A DNA stretch of 64,000 bases from Paracoccaceae bacterium (GTDB lineage: Bacteria > Pseudomonadota > Alphaproteobacteria > Rhodobacterales > Rhodobacteraceae): the NCBI GenBank assembly GCA_014654775.1, contig JACVZW010000059.1, positions 165,219 to 229,218 on the forward strand. The letters are read 5' to 3'. Positions within the stretch are counted from its first letter, which is position 1. Each line of letters starts with the position of its first letter. Both the position numbers and the translations under genes were made by a program. This document shows, piece by piece, positions 32,550 to 40,773 of the stretch. The notes under the pieces are model-generated. The model was not told the DNA's origin. It did not search any database and saw nothing but the letters and a program-made list of their open reading frames with translations.

Positions 32550-35372
32550 ATGGCTTTCGTCGAATTGTCGGCCTTGTCGAATTTCACCTTCCTTCTCGGG
32601 GCGTCGCATCCCGAGGAGGTGATGGCGCGTGCCGCCGAGATGGGGATGGCGGGGGTGGCGGTGGCGGATGTGAATTCCGTGGCGGGCATCGTGCGGGCCC
32701 ATGCCCATGCGCGGGAACTGGCGCGGCTGGCGGCGGAGGAGGGGCGGGAGTGGCCGGGGACGCGGCTGATCCCGGCCGCGCGGATCGTGTTGCGGGATGG
32801 GTTCACAGTGACCTGCCTTCCGCAGGATCGCGCGGGGTGGGGGCGGCTGTGTCGGCTGATTTCCACGGGGCGGTTGCGGGCGGTGAAGGGGGAATGTGAC
32901 CTTTCGCTGGACGATCTGCTGGACTGGGGGGCGGGGATGGTGCTGCTGATCCATCCGCCTGCGCGCGGGCAGATGGAGGCGTGGCGGGGGGTGGTGGCGC
33001 GGCTGGTCAGCCGGTTTGGCGGGGCGTGTTTCCTGCTGATGGGGCCGCGCTATGACGGGCAGGATCGGGCGCGCTTTGCCCGGCTGGCGCGGTTGGCCGA
33101 AGGGGTGGGGGTCCTGCCCGTGGCGAGCGCGCTGCCGATCATGCATCACGGGTCGCGGCGGCGGATGGCGGATGTGCTGACGGCGATCCGGCTGGGGGTG
33201 CGGGTGGATGCGCTGGGCCGCCGCGCGCTGCCCCATGCCGAGCAGCGGTTAAGGTCTGAGGCCGAGATGCTGCGGCTGTTTTCTGGCCACGAGGAGGCGG
33301 TGCATCGGGCGGGGGAGGTGGCGGCGGGGTTGCGCTTTTCGCTGGATGAGTTGCGCTATGAATATCCGTCCGAGGTGACGGGGGGCGAGACGGCGGCGGA
33401 GCGGTTGGCGCGGCTGGCTTGGGCGGGGCTGGACTGGCGATACCCGGATGGCGCGCCGGAGCGGGTGCGGGCGCAGATGGCGCATGAGTTGGCGCTGATC
33501 GGGAAGCTGCGGTACGAGCCCTATTTCCTGACGGTGCATGATATCGTCGATTTCGCGCGTGGGCGGGGGATCCTGTGCCAAGGGCGGGGATCGGCGGCGA
33601 ATTCGGTGGTCTGTTATGCCTTGGGGGTGACGAGTGTCAGCCCGGAGATCGGGACGATGGTGTTCGAGCGCTTTGTGTCCGAGGCGCGGAACGAGCCGCC
33701 GGATATCGACGTGGATTTCGAACATGAGCGGCGCGAGGAGGTGATCCAGCACATCTATGCGCGCTATGGGCGGCACCGGGCTGGCTTATGCGCGACGGTG
33801 ATCCATTACCGGGGCAAGCGGGCGGTGCGCGAGGTGGGCCGCGCGATGGGGCTGACCGAGGACACGCTGGCGGCGATGTCGAGCCAGATCTGGGGTTGGG
33901 GCGGGCCGGGGCAGATCACGGAAACCCGGCTGCGCGAGATCGGGCTGGACCCGACGGATCGGCGGCTGGCGCTGACGATGCAGCTTATTGACGAGATACA
34001 GGGGTTTCCCCGGCACTTAAGCCAGCATGTCGGCGGGTTCATCATCACCGAGGGGCGGCTGGATGAGCTGGTGCCCATCGAGAATGCGACGATGGAGGAT
34101 CGGACCGTCATCTGCTGGGACAAGGACGATATCGACACGCTGGGGATATTGAAGGTGGATGTGCTGGCCTTGGGGATGCTGACCTGCATCCGCAAGGCGT
34201 TCGACCTGATGGAGCGGCATCACCAGTTGCGCCATTCGCTGGCCAGCCTGCCCGCCGAGGACCCCGCGACCTATGAGATGCTGTGCCGGGCCGACAGCCT
34301 TGGCGTGTTTCAGGTGGAAAGCCGGGCGCAGATGAATTTCCTGCCGCGGATGCGGCCGCGGACGTTCTATGACCTTGTCATTCAGGTGGCGATCATCCGG
34401 CCCGGGCCGATCCAGGGGGATATGGTGCATCCCTTCCTGCGGCGGCGGAACGGGCAGGAGGTGGTGACCTTCCCCTCCGATGAATTGGGGCGGGTGCTGG
34501 GCAAGACGCTGGGCGTGCCGCTGTTTCAGGAACAGGCGATGCAGATCGCCATCATCGGGGCGGGGTTCACGCCGACGGAGGCCGATCGGTTGCGACGGTC
34601 GCTGGCGACGTTCAAGAAGCATGGCAATGTGAGCGAGTTCCGGGATCGGTTCATGGCGGGGATGGCCGCGAATGGCTATGAGGAGGAGTTCGCCGCGCGC
34701 TGTTTCGCGCAGATCGAGGGGTTCGGGAGTTACGGCTTTCCCGAAAGCCACGCGGCGTCTTTCGCGCTGCTGGTCTATGCCAGTGCGTGGCTGAAGCGGC
34801 ATCATCCGGGGATATTCGCCTGCGCGCTGCTGAACAGCCAGCCGATGGGGTTCTATGCGCCCGCGCAGATCGTGCGGGATGCGCGGGAACATGGGGTGGT
34901 GGTGCGCCCGCCCTGCATCAATGCCAGCCATTGGGACAATGTGATGGAACCTGACGGGCGGGGGGGATTGGCGCTGCGGCTGGGGTTCCGGCAGATCAAG
35001 GGGATGGTGGAGGAAGAGGCGCAGTGGATCGTCGCTGCACGCGGCAATGGCTATGCGGTGGTGGAGGATGTCTGGCGCCGCGCGGGGGTGAGCGCGCGGA
35101 TGCTGGCGAGGCTTGCGGAGGCGGATGCCTTTGCGGCGCTGGGCGTGACGCGGCGCGAGGCGCTGTGGGCGGCAAAGGCCTTGGTGGAGGGGGCGCCCTT
35201 GCCGCTGTTTGCCGGGGACATCGATGGCGAGGGGATCGTGGAACCCGGCGTTAGCTTGCGCGAGATGACGATGGGCGAGCAGGTGGTGGAAGATTACGTG
35301 TCGCTGCGCCTGACGCTTAGGGCGCATCCGATGGCACTGCTGCGGCCGTGGCTGACGCCAGAGGCGGCTTGA
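32550..35372 (+). CDS. dnaE2: Error-prone DNA polymerase III alpha subunit DnaE2, C-terminally short
   Basis: A 940-residue translesion polymerase. The N-terminal PHP domain is followed by the polymerase palm, with catalytic aspartates in PDIDVDF (Asp387 and Asp389) and KVDVLALGM (Asp537). FGSYGFPESHAASFALLVYASAWLK and the helix-hairpin-helix region lie near residues 720-860. The family normally has 1,050-1,150 residues. Here the stop comes right after LTLRAHPMALLRPWLTPEAA, so the C-terminal OB-fold is absent. No OB fragment was found in the other frames downstream. The catalytic residues are intact. No imuA-imuB lies upstream; their place is taken by ccdAB. Confidence 0.9.
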   Translation: MAFVELSALSNFTFLLGASHPEEVMARAAEMGMAGVAVADVNSVAGIVRAHAHARELARLAAEEGREWPGTRLIPAARIVLRDGFTVTCLPQDRAGWGRLCRLISTGRLRAVKGECDLSLDDLLDWGAGMVLLIHPPARGQMEAWRGVVARLVSRFGGACFLLMGPRYDGQDRARFARLARLAEGVGVLPVASALPIMHHGSRRRMADVLTAIRLGVRVDALGRRALPHAEQRLRSEAEMLRLFSGHEEAVHRAGEVAAGLRFSLDELRYEYPSEVTGGETAAERLARLAWAGLDWRYPDGAPERVRAQMAHELALIGKLRYEPYFLTVHDIVDFARGRGILCQGRGSAANSVVCYALGVTSVSPEIGTMVFERFVSEARNEPPDIDVDFEHERREEVIQHIYARYGRHRAGLCATVIHYRGKRAVREVGRAMGLTEDTLAAMSSQIWGWGGPGQITETRLREIGLDPTDRRLALTMQLIDEIQGFPRHLSQHVGGFIITEGRLDELVPIENATMEDRTVICWDKDDIDTLGILKVDVLALGMLTCIRKAFDLMERHHQLRHSLASLPAEDPATYEMLCRADSLGVFQVESRAQMNFLPRMRPRTFYDLVIQVAIIRPGPIQGDMVHPFLRRRNGQEVVTFPSDELGRVLGKTLGVPLFQEQAMQIAIIGAGFTPTEADRLRRSLATFKKHGNVSEFRDRFMAGMAANGYEEEFAARCFAQIEGFGSYGFPESHAASFALLVYASAWLKRHHPGIFACALLNSQPMGFYAPAQIVRDAREHGVVVRPPCINASHWDNVMEPDGRGGLALRLGFRQIKGMVEEEAQWIVAARGNGYAVVEDVWRRAGVSARMLARLAEADAFAALGVTRREALWAAKALVEGAPLPLFAGDIDGEGIVEPGVSLREMTMGEQVVEDYVSLRLTLRAHPMALLRPWLTPEAA

Positions 35373-35424
35373 TCGGCTGATGGGCGCGGGGCAGGCTGGG
35401 CCTGTCTGGGCAAGGGGGAATGCG

Positions 35425-35907
35425 ATGACACCGGAGCGGCTGGCGATCGAGATGGGGCTGGATATCCCGGATTTCGACAGGATCGGGTATTACGGGGCGG
35501 AGTATGGGACGATGAAGCCCTTTCACCGGGTGGGGAGCCTTCTGTTCCTGTCCGGTCATGTGGCGCAGGTGGGCCGCGAGATCACCCATAAGGGGCGGCT
35601 GGGCGCGGACCTGACGACGGAACAGGGCTATCAGGCGGCGCGGCGGACGGGGCTGAACGTGCTGGGCGGGATACGGCAGGCGGTCGGGTCGCTGGACAAG
35701 GTGCGCGGCATCGTGCGGACGCTGAACTTCGTGGTCTGCGCGCCGGATTATGAGGAGGTGCACAAGGTGTCCTCCGGCTTGTCAGACCTGTTCGTGGAGG
35801 TCTTTGGGCGTGAGCGGGGGCTTGGGGGCCGCGCGACCATCGGGGTGATGGCGCTGGCGGGGGGCGTTTGCTTTGAGACCTGGGCCACAGTCGAGGTGGA
35901 GGATTGA
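35425..35907 (+). CDS. RidA-family protein (first of two)
   Basis: A 160-residue protein of the YjgF/YER057c/UK114 family. The N-terminal extra segment (RLAIEMGLDIPDFDRIGYYGAEYG) is typical of the longer Rid subfamily with about 150-160 residues. The conserved core holds LFLSGHVAQ and VRGIVRTLNFVVCAPDYEEVHKV. The catalytic arginine of imine deaminases sits in a conserved place but the subfamily is not certain. AAGGGGGA lies upstream of ATG 35425. It overlaps no neighbour and is probably cotranscribed with the gene behind it. Confidence 0.85.
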   Translation: MTPERLAIEMGLDIPDFDRIGYYGAEYGTMKPFHRVGSLLFLSGHVAQVGREITHKGRLGADLTTEQGYQAARRTGLNVLGGIRQAVGSLDKVRGIVRTLNFVVCAPDYEEVHKVSSGLSDLFVEVFGRERGLGGRATIGVMALAGGVCFETWATVEVED

Positions 35908-35911
35908 GCGG

Positions 35912-36400
35912 GTGGAGTTGCTGCGGGCGCTGCTGATCCCCTTTGCGCTGCTTCTGCTGGCCTTGGCGGTGGCGGCGGGGTGGTATGGGCGGAGCCTTGG
36001 CGCGGAGGTACGGTTGTTGCAGCGCGAGGGGGTGGAGGTTCAGGCCGAGATCCTGCGGAAATGGGTGCATGTGCCGACGCGGAGTGACAGCGATGGCGGC
36101 ACGCGGGAGGGGATCCCGACGCATTACCTGTCTTTCAGCTTTCTCGATCCGGCGACGGGCGAGACCCGCGAGGATCGCAGCGTCGTGTCGCGCGAGACAT
36201 GGGAGACGGTGACGGTGGGCGAGCGACGGGCGCTGCTGGTGGCGCGCAGCGACCCTTCGGTGAACGCCCTGTTCGGGACGGAGGGCCTTGGCCGGGCTGC
36301 CGGGCAGCTTGACCGCGTGGCGACATGGCTGGGGATGGCCGCGCTGGGCTGTCTGGCGCTGGATTATGCGCTGCGCCGCCGGGGGCGGCGTCAGTCGTAG
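35912..36400 (+). CDS. DUF3592-type small membrane protein
   Basis: A 162-residue protein with an N-terminal membrane helix ([23 protein letters not shown]) and a C-terminal helix ([19 protein letters not shown]). The exposed part between them resembles DUF3592 ([23 protein letters not shown]). Its function is unknown. GTG 35912 is chosen: GAGG sits nine bases upstream. The gene begins four bases after the RidA stop, and its 3' end overlaps the end of the convergent pterin dehydratase gene by ten bases. Confidence 0.65.
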   Translation: MELLRALLIPFALLLLALAVAAGWYGRSLGAEVRLLQREGVEVQAEILRKWVHVPTRSDSDGGTREGIPTHYLSFSFLDPATGETREDRSVVSRETWETVTVGERRALLVARSDPSVNALFGTEGLGRAAGQLDRVATWLGMAALGCLALDYALRRRGRRQS

Positions 36401-36693
36401 GCCAGCGCGTCCATCTTGGCGGCGAGGCGGAGGTCAAGGTCGGTCAGGCCATGCGTGTCATGCGTGGTGAGCGTGACGGTGACGGTCTTGTAGACATTGG
36501 ACCAGTCCGGGTGGTGGTTCCATTTCTCGGCCCAGAGGGCGGCGCGGGTCATGAAGCCGAAAGCTTCGATGAAATTGGCGAAGGTGTAGACCTTGGCGAT
36601 GGCGCGGCCGCCTTCGATCACCATCCAGCCCGACGCGATAAGGGGGGCGAGACCGGTATCGGTGACGGGCTGGTAGGCGGGGCGGTCTGTCAT
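36391..36693 (-). CDS. phhB: 4a-hydroxytetrahydrobiopterin dehydratase
   Basis: A 100-residue pterin-4a-carbinolamine dehydratase. [37 protein letters not shown] holds the family motif HHPxW and the following T-x-D-x-H-G-L-T. The enzyme recycles the pterin cofactor of aromatic amino acid hydroxylases; some members act in molybdopterin-linked metabolism. No hydroxylase gene is in the window. The start at 36693 gives [10 protein letters not shown]. Confidence 0.93.
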   Translation of the reverse strand: MTDRPAYQPVTDTGLAPLIASGWMVIEGGRAIAKVYTFANFIEAFGFMTRAALWAEKWNHHPDWSNVYKTVTVTLTTHDTHGLTDLDLRLAAKMDALAYD

Positions 36694-36753
36694 GGGCACC
36701 TCTGGAGGACAGGGCCAGCATGCACCCGTGGGGCGCGGCGTCAACGGCTGTGA

Positions 36754-37926
36754 TCACGCCTCGGCGTCGATGCGCCGGAAGGGGCCGTAGGCGGTGAGGA
36801 CCTCGATCTCTTCGTCCACGGCGCGGCGTTCGGCCTGCAGGTATTGGGCGACCGCCTCGCGGAAGCCGGGATCGGCGATCCAGTGCAGGGAATGGACGGG
36901 GGTGGGCAAGTAGCCGCGGGCGAGTTTGTGTTCGCCTTGTGCCCCTGCCTCGACCCGCGCGAGGCGGTTGGCGATGGCCCAGTCGATGGCTTGGTAATAG
37001 CAGAGTTCGAAATGCAGGCAGGGGTGGTCTTCGAGACAGCCCCAGTAGCGGCCGAAGAGCGTGTCGCGCCCGATGAAGTTGAGCGCGCCCGCGACGGGGG
37101 TGCCATCCGCGCGCTCGGCCAGCACCAGCAGCATGTCATGGCGCATGGTTTCATGGGCAAGGGAGAAGAAGCGGCGGGTGAGGTAGGGGGTGCCCCATTT
37201 GCGCGCGCCAGTGTCCTGATAGAAGGCCCAGAAGGCATCCCAGTGATGGGGCTGGATGGCATCACCCGTGAGCGCGCGGAGGGTGAGGCCCGAGGCGCGG
37301 GCGGTGTCGCGTTCCTTGCGGATCATCTTGCGCTTGCGCGAGGACAGGTCGTTCAGGAAATCGTCGAAGGTGGAATAGCCGCGGTTTTCCCAGTGGAATT
37401 GCTGGGTGACGCGGTGCAGGAGGCCGTGGCGGGCGGACAGCGTGTCCGCCTCTTCGCCCGTGCAGAAGGTGACGTGGAGCGAGGAAAGGCGGTTGGAGCG
37501 GGCAAGGTGGATCGCCGCCTCGACCAGATCGTCGCGGGCATGGGGAGCGTCGGGGGCGGCGAGGAAGCGGCGGCCCGTGGCGGGCGTGAAGGGGACGGCG
37601 ATCTGCAGCTTTGGGTAGTAGCGCCCGCCTGCGCGTTCCAGCGCCTGCGCCCAGCCGTGATCGAAGATATATTCGCCCTGTGAATGGGATTTCACGTAGA
37701 GCGGTGTGGCCGCGAGGAGGCGGGTGTCGTCGCGCAGGGTCAGGGGGCGGGGGGTCCAGCCCGTGCCGGTGCCGGTGGAGCCGGAGGCATCGAGGGCCGC
37801 AAGGAAGCGGTGGGTGGTGAAGGGGTCTTGCGGGCGGCTGCCGTCGGCCGCCTCGGGGCAGGCGATGGCATCCCAGTCGGCGGCGGGGAGATCGGCGAAG
37901 CGGTCGAGGAGATCGGTTCTGGTCAT
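36754..37926 (-). CDS. FemAB-like GNAT-fold protein (DUF482 family)
   Basis: A 390-residue cytosolic protein of the peptidogalycan/FemAB-like family (PF04339). The conserved TFDDFLNDLSSRKRKMIRKERDTA is followed by FYQDTGARKWGTPYLTRRFF and FIGRDTLFGRYWGC. The C-terminal HELCYYQAIDWAI-type segment is also present. It is widely conserved in proteobacteria without firm function; transfer of amino-acyl groups is assumed from the fold. The start at 37926 (MTRTDLLDRF) is chosen; upstream sequence is non-homologous. It lies upstream of phhB on the same strand. Confidence 0.85.
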   Translation of the reverse strand: MTRTDLLDRFADLPAADWDAIACPEAADGSRPQDPFTTHRFLAALDASGSTGTGTGWTPRPLTLRDDTRLLAATPLYVKSHSQGEYIFDHGWAQALERAGGRYYPKLQIAVPFTPATGRRFLAAPDAPHARDDLVEAAIHLARSNRLSSLHVTFCTGEEADTLSARHGLLHRVTQQFHWENRGYSTFDDFLNDLSSRKRKMIRKERDTARASGLTLRALTGDAIQPHHWDAFWAFYQDTGARKWGTPYLTRRFFSLAHETMRHDMLLVLAERADGTPVAGALNFIGRDTLFGRYWGCLEDHPCLHFELCYYQAIDWAIANRLARVEAGAQGEHKLARGYLPTPVHSLHWIADPGFREAVAQYLQAERRAVDEEIEVLTAYGPFRRIDAEA

Positions 37927-38140
37927 GCCCGCCTGTCGGTCTTTCTGGCGAGGCCGGGGGGCCATCCGGCCCCCCGGACCCCCCCCTTTGGGTCGTTCCC
38001 GGCGTGCCGGTTACGCCAGAGGTGGGGCGCAGGGCGCGCCGGTCAAGCCGCAGGATCAACGGAGGGGCATTGATCCGGCCGGGCGGATGGGGCGGGACGG
38101 GGGGCGGAACGGGGGGCCTTCTGCCCCCCGGGCCCCCCGA

Positions 38141-38163
38141 GAGTATTTGCACCAAGATGAAGG
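38141..38163 (+). repeat. Short intergenic repeat GAGTATTT...AAGATGAAGG
   Basis: Third copy of the 23-bp family (12889, 30071). It is preceded by a hairpin of alternating G and C runs (38110-38140) between GDPD and the FemAB-like gene, which could act as terminator for GDPD transcription. Confidence 0.6.
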
Positions 38164-38180
38164 GCAGGCCTGTGGCGGGA

Positions 38181-38951
38181 TCACGCGGGGTGGGGCGCAG
38201 GGTAGTGTTCGAAGGTGATGTTCTGCGCGATCCGGCGGGCGACGGCTTCTTGTTCCGGGGATTTGATCGTCCAGCAGAGGATGGCGGTGCCTTGGGCGGC
38301 GAGTTCGGCCACGCGGGGGCGGGCGAGATCGGCATGTTCGTGGCTGATGAAGCTGGACAGGGTGCGGTCGTAATCGGGGATGGGGCGGAGGCGGTCGCAG
38401 ATTTCTGGGGCGAGGGGGTGCCAGTCTGCGGGATCGTAGGCGGAGGTGGTGAGGCCGCGCGGCAGGGTCGGGGCGAGGCTGGCCATGCGGGCGATGCAAT
38501 GGGGGTTGAAGGACATGACCGCGACGGGGCCTGTGTAGGTGGCGAGGGCGGTAGCGGTGGCCTGTTCAAGACGGCCATCGGTTTCGGCCATGCGGAGGGT
38601 CTGATCCTTGAGCTCGATCAGCAGGGGGACGCGGCCTGCGACGAGGGCGAGGACCTCGGCGAGGGTGGGGATGGTTTCATCCCCGCCTTTCAACGGGATT
38701 TCGGCCAGTTGGGCGGCGGTCAGATCGCAGAGCCAGCCGTCCCGCGGGGTGAGGCGTTCGAGGGTTTCGTCATGGAAGACCATCGGGACGCCGTCGCGGG
38801 ACAGTTGCAGGTCGATCTCGATTCCGTAGCCTGCGGCGATGGCCGCGCGGATGGCCGCGCGGCTGTTCTCGGGGCGGCCCTGCGCGAGGTCGTGATAGGC
38901 CCGGTGGGCGATGGGCGTGGTCAGAAAGGCGGGGGGCAGGGGCGCGCGCAT
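38181..38951 (-). CDS. Glycerophosphodiester phosphodiesterase
   Basis: A 256-residue GDPD-family enzyme of TIM-barrel type. The catalytic regions are IAHRAYHDLAQGRPENS (His-Arg and the Glu-Asn pair) and YGIEIDLQLSRDGVPMVFHDETLERLT (metal ligands and second histidine). It lacks a signal peptide, so it acts in the cytosol on glycerophosphodiesters from phospholipid turnover. It begins seven bases after the RidA stop in the same direction. Confidence 0.93.
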   Translation of the reverse strand: MRAPLPPAFLTTPIAHRAYHDLAQGRPENSRAAIRAAIAAGYGIEIDLQLSRDGVPMVFHDETLERLTPRDGWLCDLTAAQLAEIPLKGGDETIPTLAEVLALVAGRVPLLIELKDQTLRMAETDGRLEQATATALATYTGPVAVMSFNPHCIARMASLAPTLPRGLTTSAYDPADWHPLAPEICDRLRPIPDYDRTLSSFISHEHADLARPRVAELAAQGTAILCWTIKSPEQEAVARRIAQNITFEHYPAPHPA

Positions 38952-38957
38952 TTGGGG

Positions 38958-39416
38958 TCAGCGGATCTCGAACAGGCCTTCGATTTCCACCGCCACGCCC
39001 AAGGGCAGGGAGGCAGCGGAGACGGCGGAGCGGGCGTGGCGGCCCGCATCGCCGAGGGCTGCGACGAGGAAGTCGGAGGCGCCATTGATGACCTTGGGCT
39101 GATCGGTGAAATCGGGGGTGGAGTTGACGAAGCCCACAAGCTTTACCACGCGGACAAGGCGGGAGAGATCGCCGCCGCAGGCTTTTTTCACCTGCGCGAG
39201 GAGCGAGATGGCGCAGGATTTCGCGGCCTCGGCCCCCTGTTCGATGGCGAGGTCGTCGCCGAGGCGGCCTTTGATGAGGCCGGAGGCGTTCTGGCTGATC
39301 TGGCCGGAGACGTGGACGAGATTGCCCACCACGACGAAGGGGACGTAATTCGCCGCCGGGGCGGGGGCGTCGGGCAGGGTGACGCCGAGTTCGGCGAGGC
39401 GGGCTTCGATGGACAT
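38958..39416 (-). CDS. RidA-family protein (second of two)
   Basis: A 152-residue protein of the same family and length class as the one at 35425, with LVHVSGQISQ and LVRVVKLVGFVNSTPDFTDQPKVINGASD. Such proteins deaminate reactive enamine/imine intermediates or have related roles. It sits between the type I secretion adaptor (67 bases downstream of it) and the GDPD gene, and is likely cotranscribed with GDPD. Confidence 0.88.
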   Translation of the reverse strand: MSIEARLAELGVTLPDAPAPAANYVPFVVVGNLVHVSGQISQNASGLIKGRLGDDLAIEQGAEAAKSCAISLLAQVKKACGGDLSRLVRVVKLVGFVNSTPDFTDQPKVINGASDFLVAALGDAGRHARSAVSAASLPLGVAVEIEGLFEIR

Positions 39417-39483
39417 GGGAACCTCCGGTTGCTTGGTGCGGAGGCTAGCCCTTCTGGGTGGGGCGGGGCAAGGGTGGGCGCGG

Positions 39484-40773
39484 TCAGCTTTCGCGGAAGG
39501 CCTGCCGGAAGTAGGTGGCGACGGGCTGGAAGAGATAGGCCAGCGGCGTGCGCGGGCTGGTGAGGAGGAAGGCATCCACCGGCATGCCGGGCAGCAGCGC
39601 GCGGTCGCCCAAAAGGGCGATCTGGTCGGGGGGCAGGGTGATTTCGGCCCGGTAATAGGGGATGCCGGTGTTGGGATCGGCCAGCGCATCGGCGGAGATC
39701 ACTGAGAGCGTACCGGTCAGTTCAGGCGCGTCGTTGAGCGGGAAGGCGGAGAGCATCAGGCGGACGGGCTGGCCGGGATGGACCTCGTCGATGTTGAGCG
39801 GGGGCACGCGAGCGGCGATCACCAGCGGGCGGTCCTGCGGGACGAGGAAGAGGATCGGGTCGGCGGGGCGGATCACGGCGCGGGGCGTGGTGACGGCGAG
39901 GCCAAGGACGAGGCCTGAGACGGGCGCGCGCACCTCGAGCCGGGCGATCCGCTCGGCCAGCGTGGCGGCGCGCTCGGCCGCCTCGCGTTCGAGGGGCGCG
40001 ATGTCGCGCAGTTCGGCCAGCGCCTCTTCGCGGCGGAGCGCGGCGAGGCGAAGGATTTCGAGATCGAATTCGGTGATGCGGCCTTCGGCCTGCGCGCGGG
40101 AGGCGGCAAGTTCGCCGAGGCGGCCTTGCAGGCCCGCCTCTTCACGTTCGAGGGCAAGGACGCGGGCGGATTGAGCGAGGCCCTTGTCGAGCAGTTCTTG
40201 TTGGTTGGTCAGTTCGCGGCGGATCAGCGAAAGCTGGCGGGTGAGGGCGGCGCTTTGGGCATCGATGCCTTCGATCTGCGAGGCGATCTGGCCAAGGCGG
40301 CGGCTGAGTTGTTCGGTTTGGCGGGCGAGCGTGTCGCGGCGGGCGAAGAAGAGGCGGCGCTGGCCTTCGATCAGGTCAGCCACCTGCGGATCGGTGCGGT
40401 CGAGATCGGCGGGGAAGACGGGGGCGGGGGCATCGTCACGCTCTGCCTCCAGCCGGGCGCGGCGTGTGCGCAGGTCAAGGAACTGGGCGGTGACGATGCG
40501 GTGTTCGGCGGTGATCGCGGTGCCGTCGAGGGTGAGGAGCAGGTCGCCCGCAGCGACGGGCTGGCCTTCGCGGATCGCCACTTCGGCCACCACGCCGCCA
40601 TCGGGGTGCTGGACCACCTGACGGTTCTGCGCGACCTCCACCTGACCGGGGGCGATGACGGCGCCGTCGAGAGTGGTGAGCCCGCCCCAGAAGCCGAGCG
40701 TGGCCAGAAGGGCAGCAAGAGCGGCGAGGCCCAGCAGGATGGGGCGGCGGGCCGGGAAGGGAGTGGCGGTCAT
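39484..40773 (-). CDS. HlyD-family type I secretion membrane-fusion protein
   Basis: A 429-residue adaptor. A cytoplasmic N-terminus of about ten residues precedes one membrane helix (ILLGLAALAALLATLGFWGG). Next come an N-terminal lipoyl-like part (GGVVAEVAIREGQPVAAGDLLLTLD), two long coiled coils (roughly 95-270) and the C-terminal beta-barrel with IRAPVSG-type sequence (LEVRAPVSGLVLGL). It joins the ABC transporter to an outer-membrane TolC. It is translationally coupled to the upstream ABC gene (ATGA). No TolC gene is nearby. Confidence 0.93.
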   Translation of the reverse strand: MTATPFPARRPILLGLAALAALLATLGFWGGLTTLDGAVIAPGQVEVAQNRQVVQHPDGGVVAEVAIREGQPVAAGDLLLTLDGTAITAEHRIVTAQFLDLRTRRARLEAERDDAPAPVFPADLDRTDPQVADLIEGQRRLFFARRDTLARQTEQLSRRLGQIASQIEGIDAQSAALTRQLSLIRRELTNQQELLDKGLAQSARVLALEREEAGLQGRLGELAASRAQAEGRITEFDLEILRLAALRREEALAELRDIAPLEREAAERAATLAERIARLEVRAPVSGLVLGLAVTTPRAVIRPADPILFLVPQDRPLVIAARVPPLNIDEVHPGQPVRLMLSAFPLNDAPELTGTLSVISADALADPNTGIPYYRAEITLPPDQIALLGDRALLPGMPVDAFLLTSPRTPLAYLFQPVATYFRQAFRES

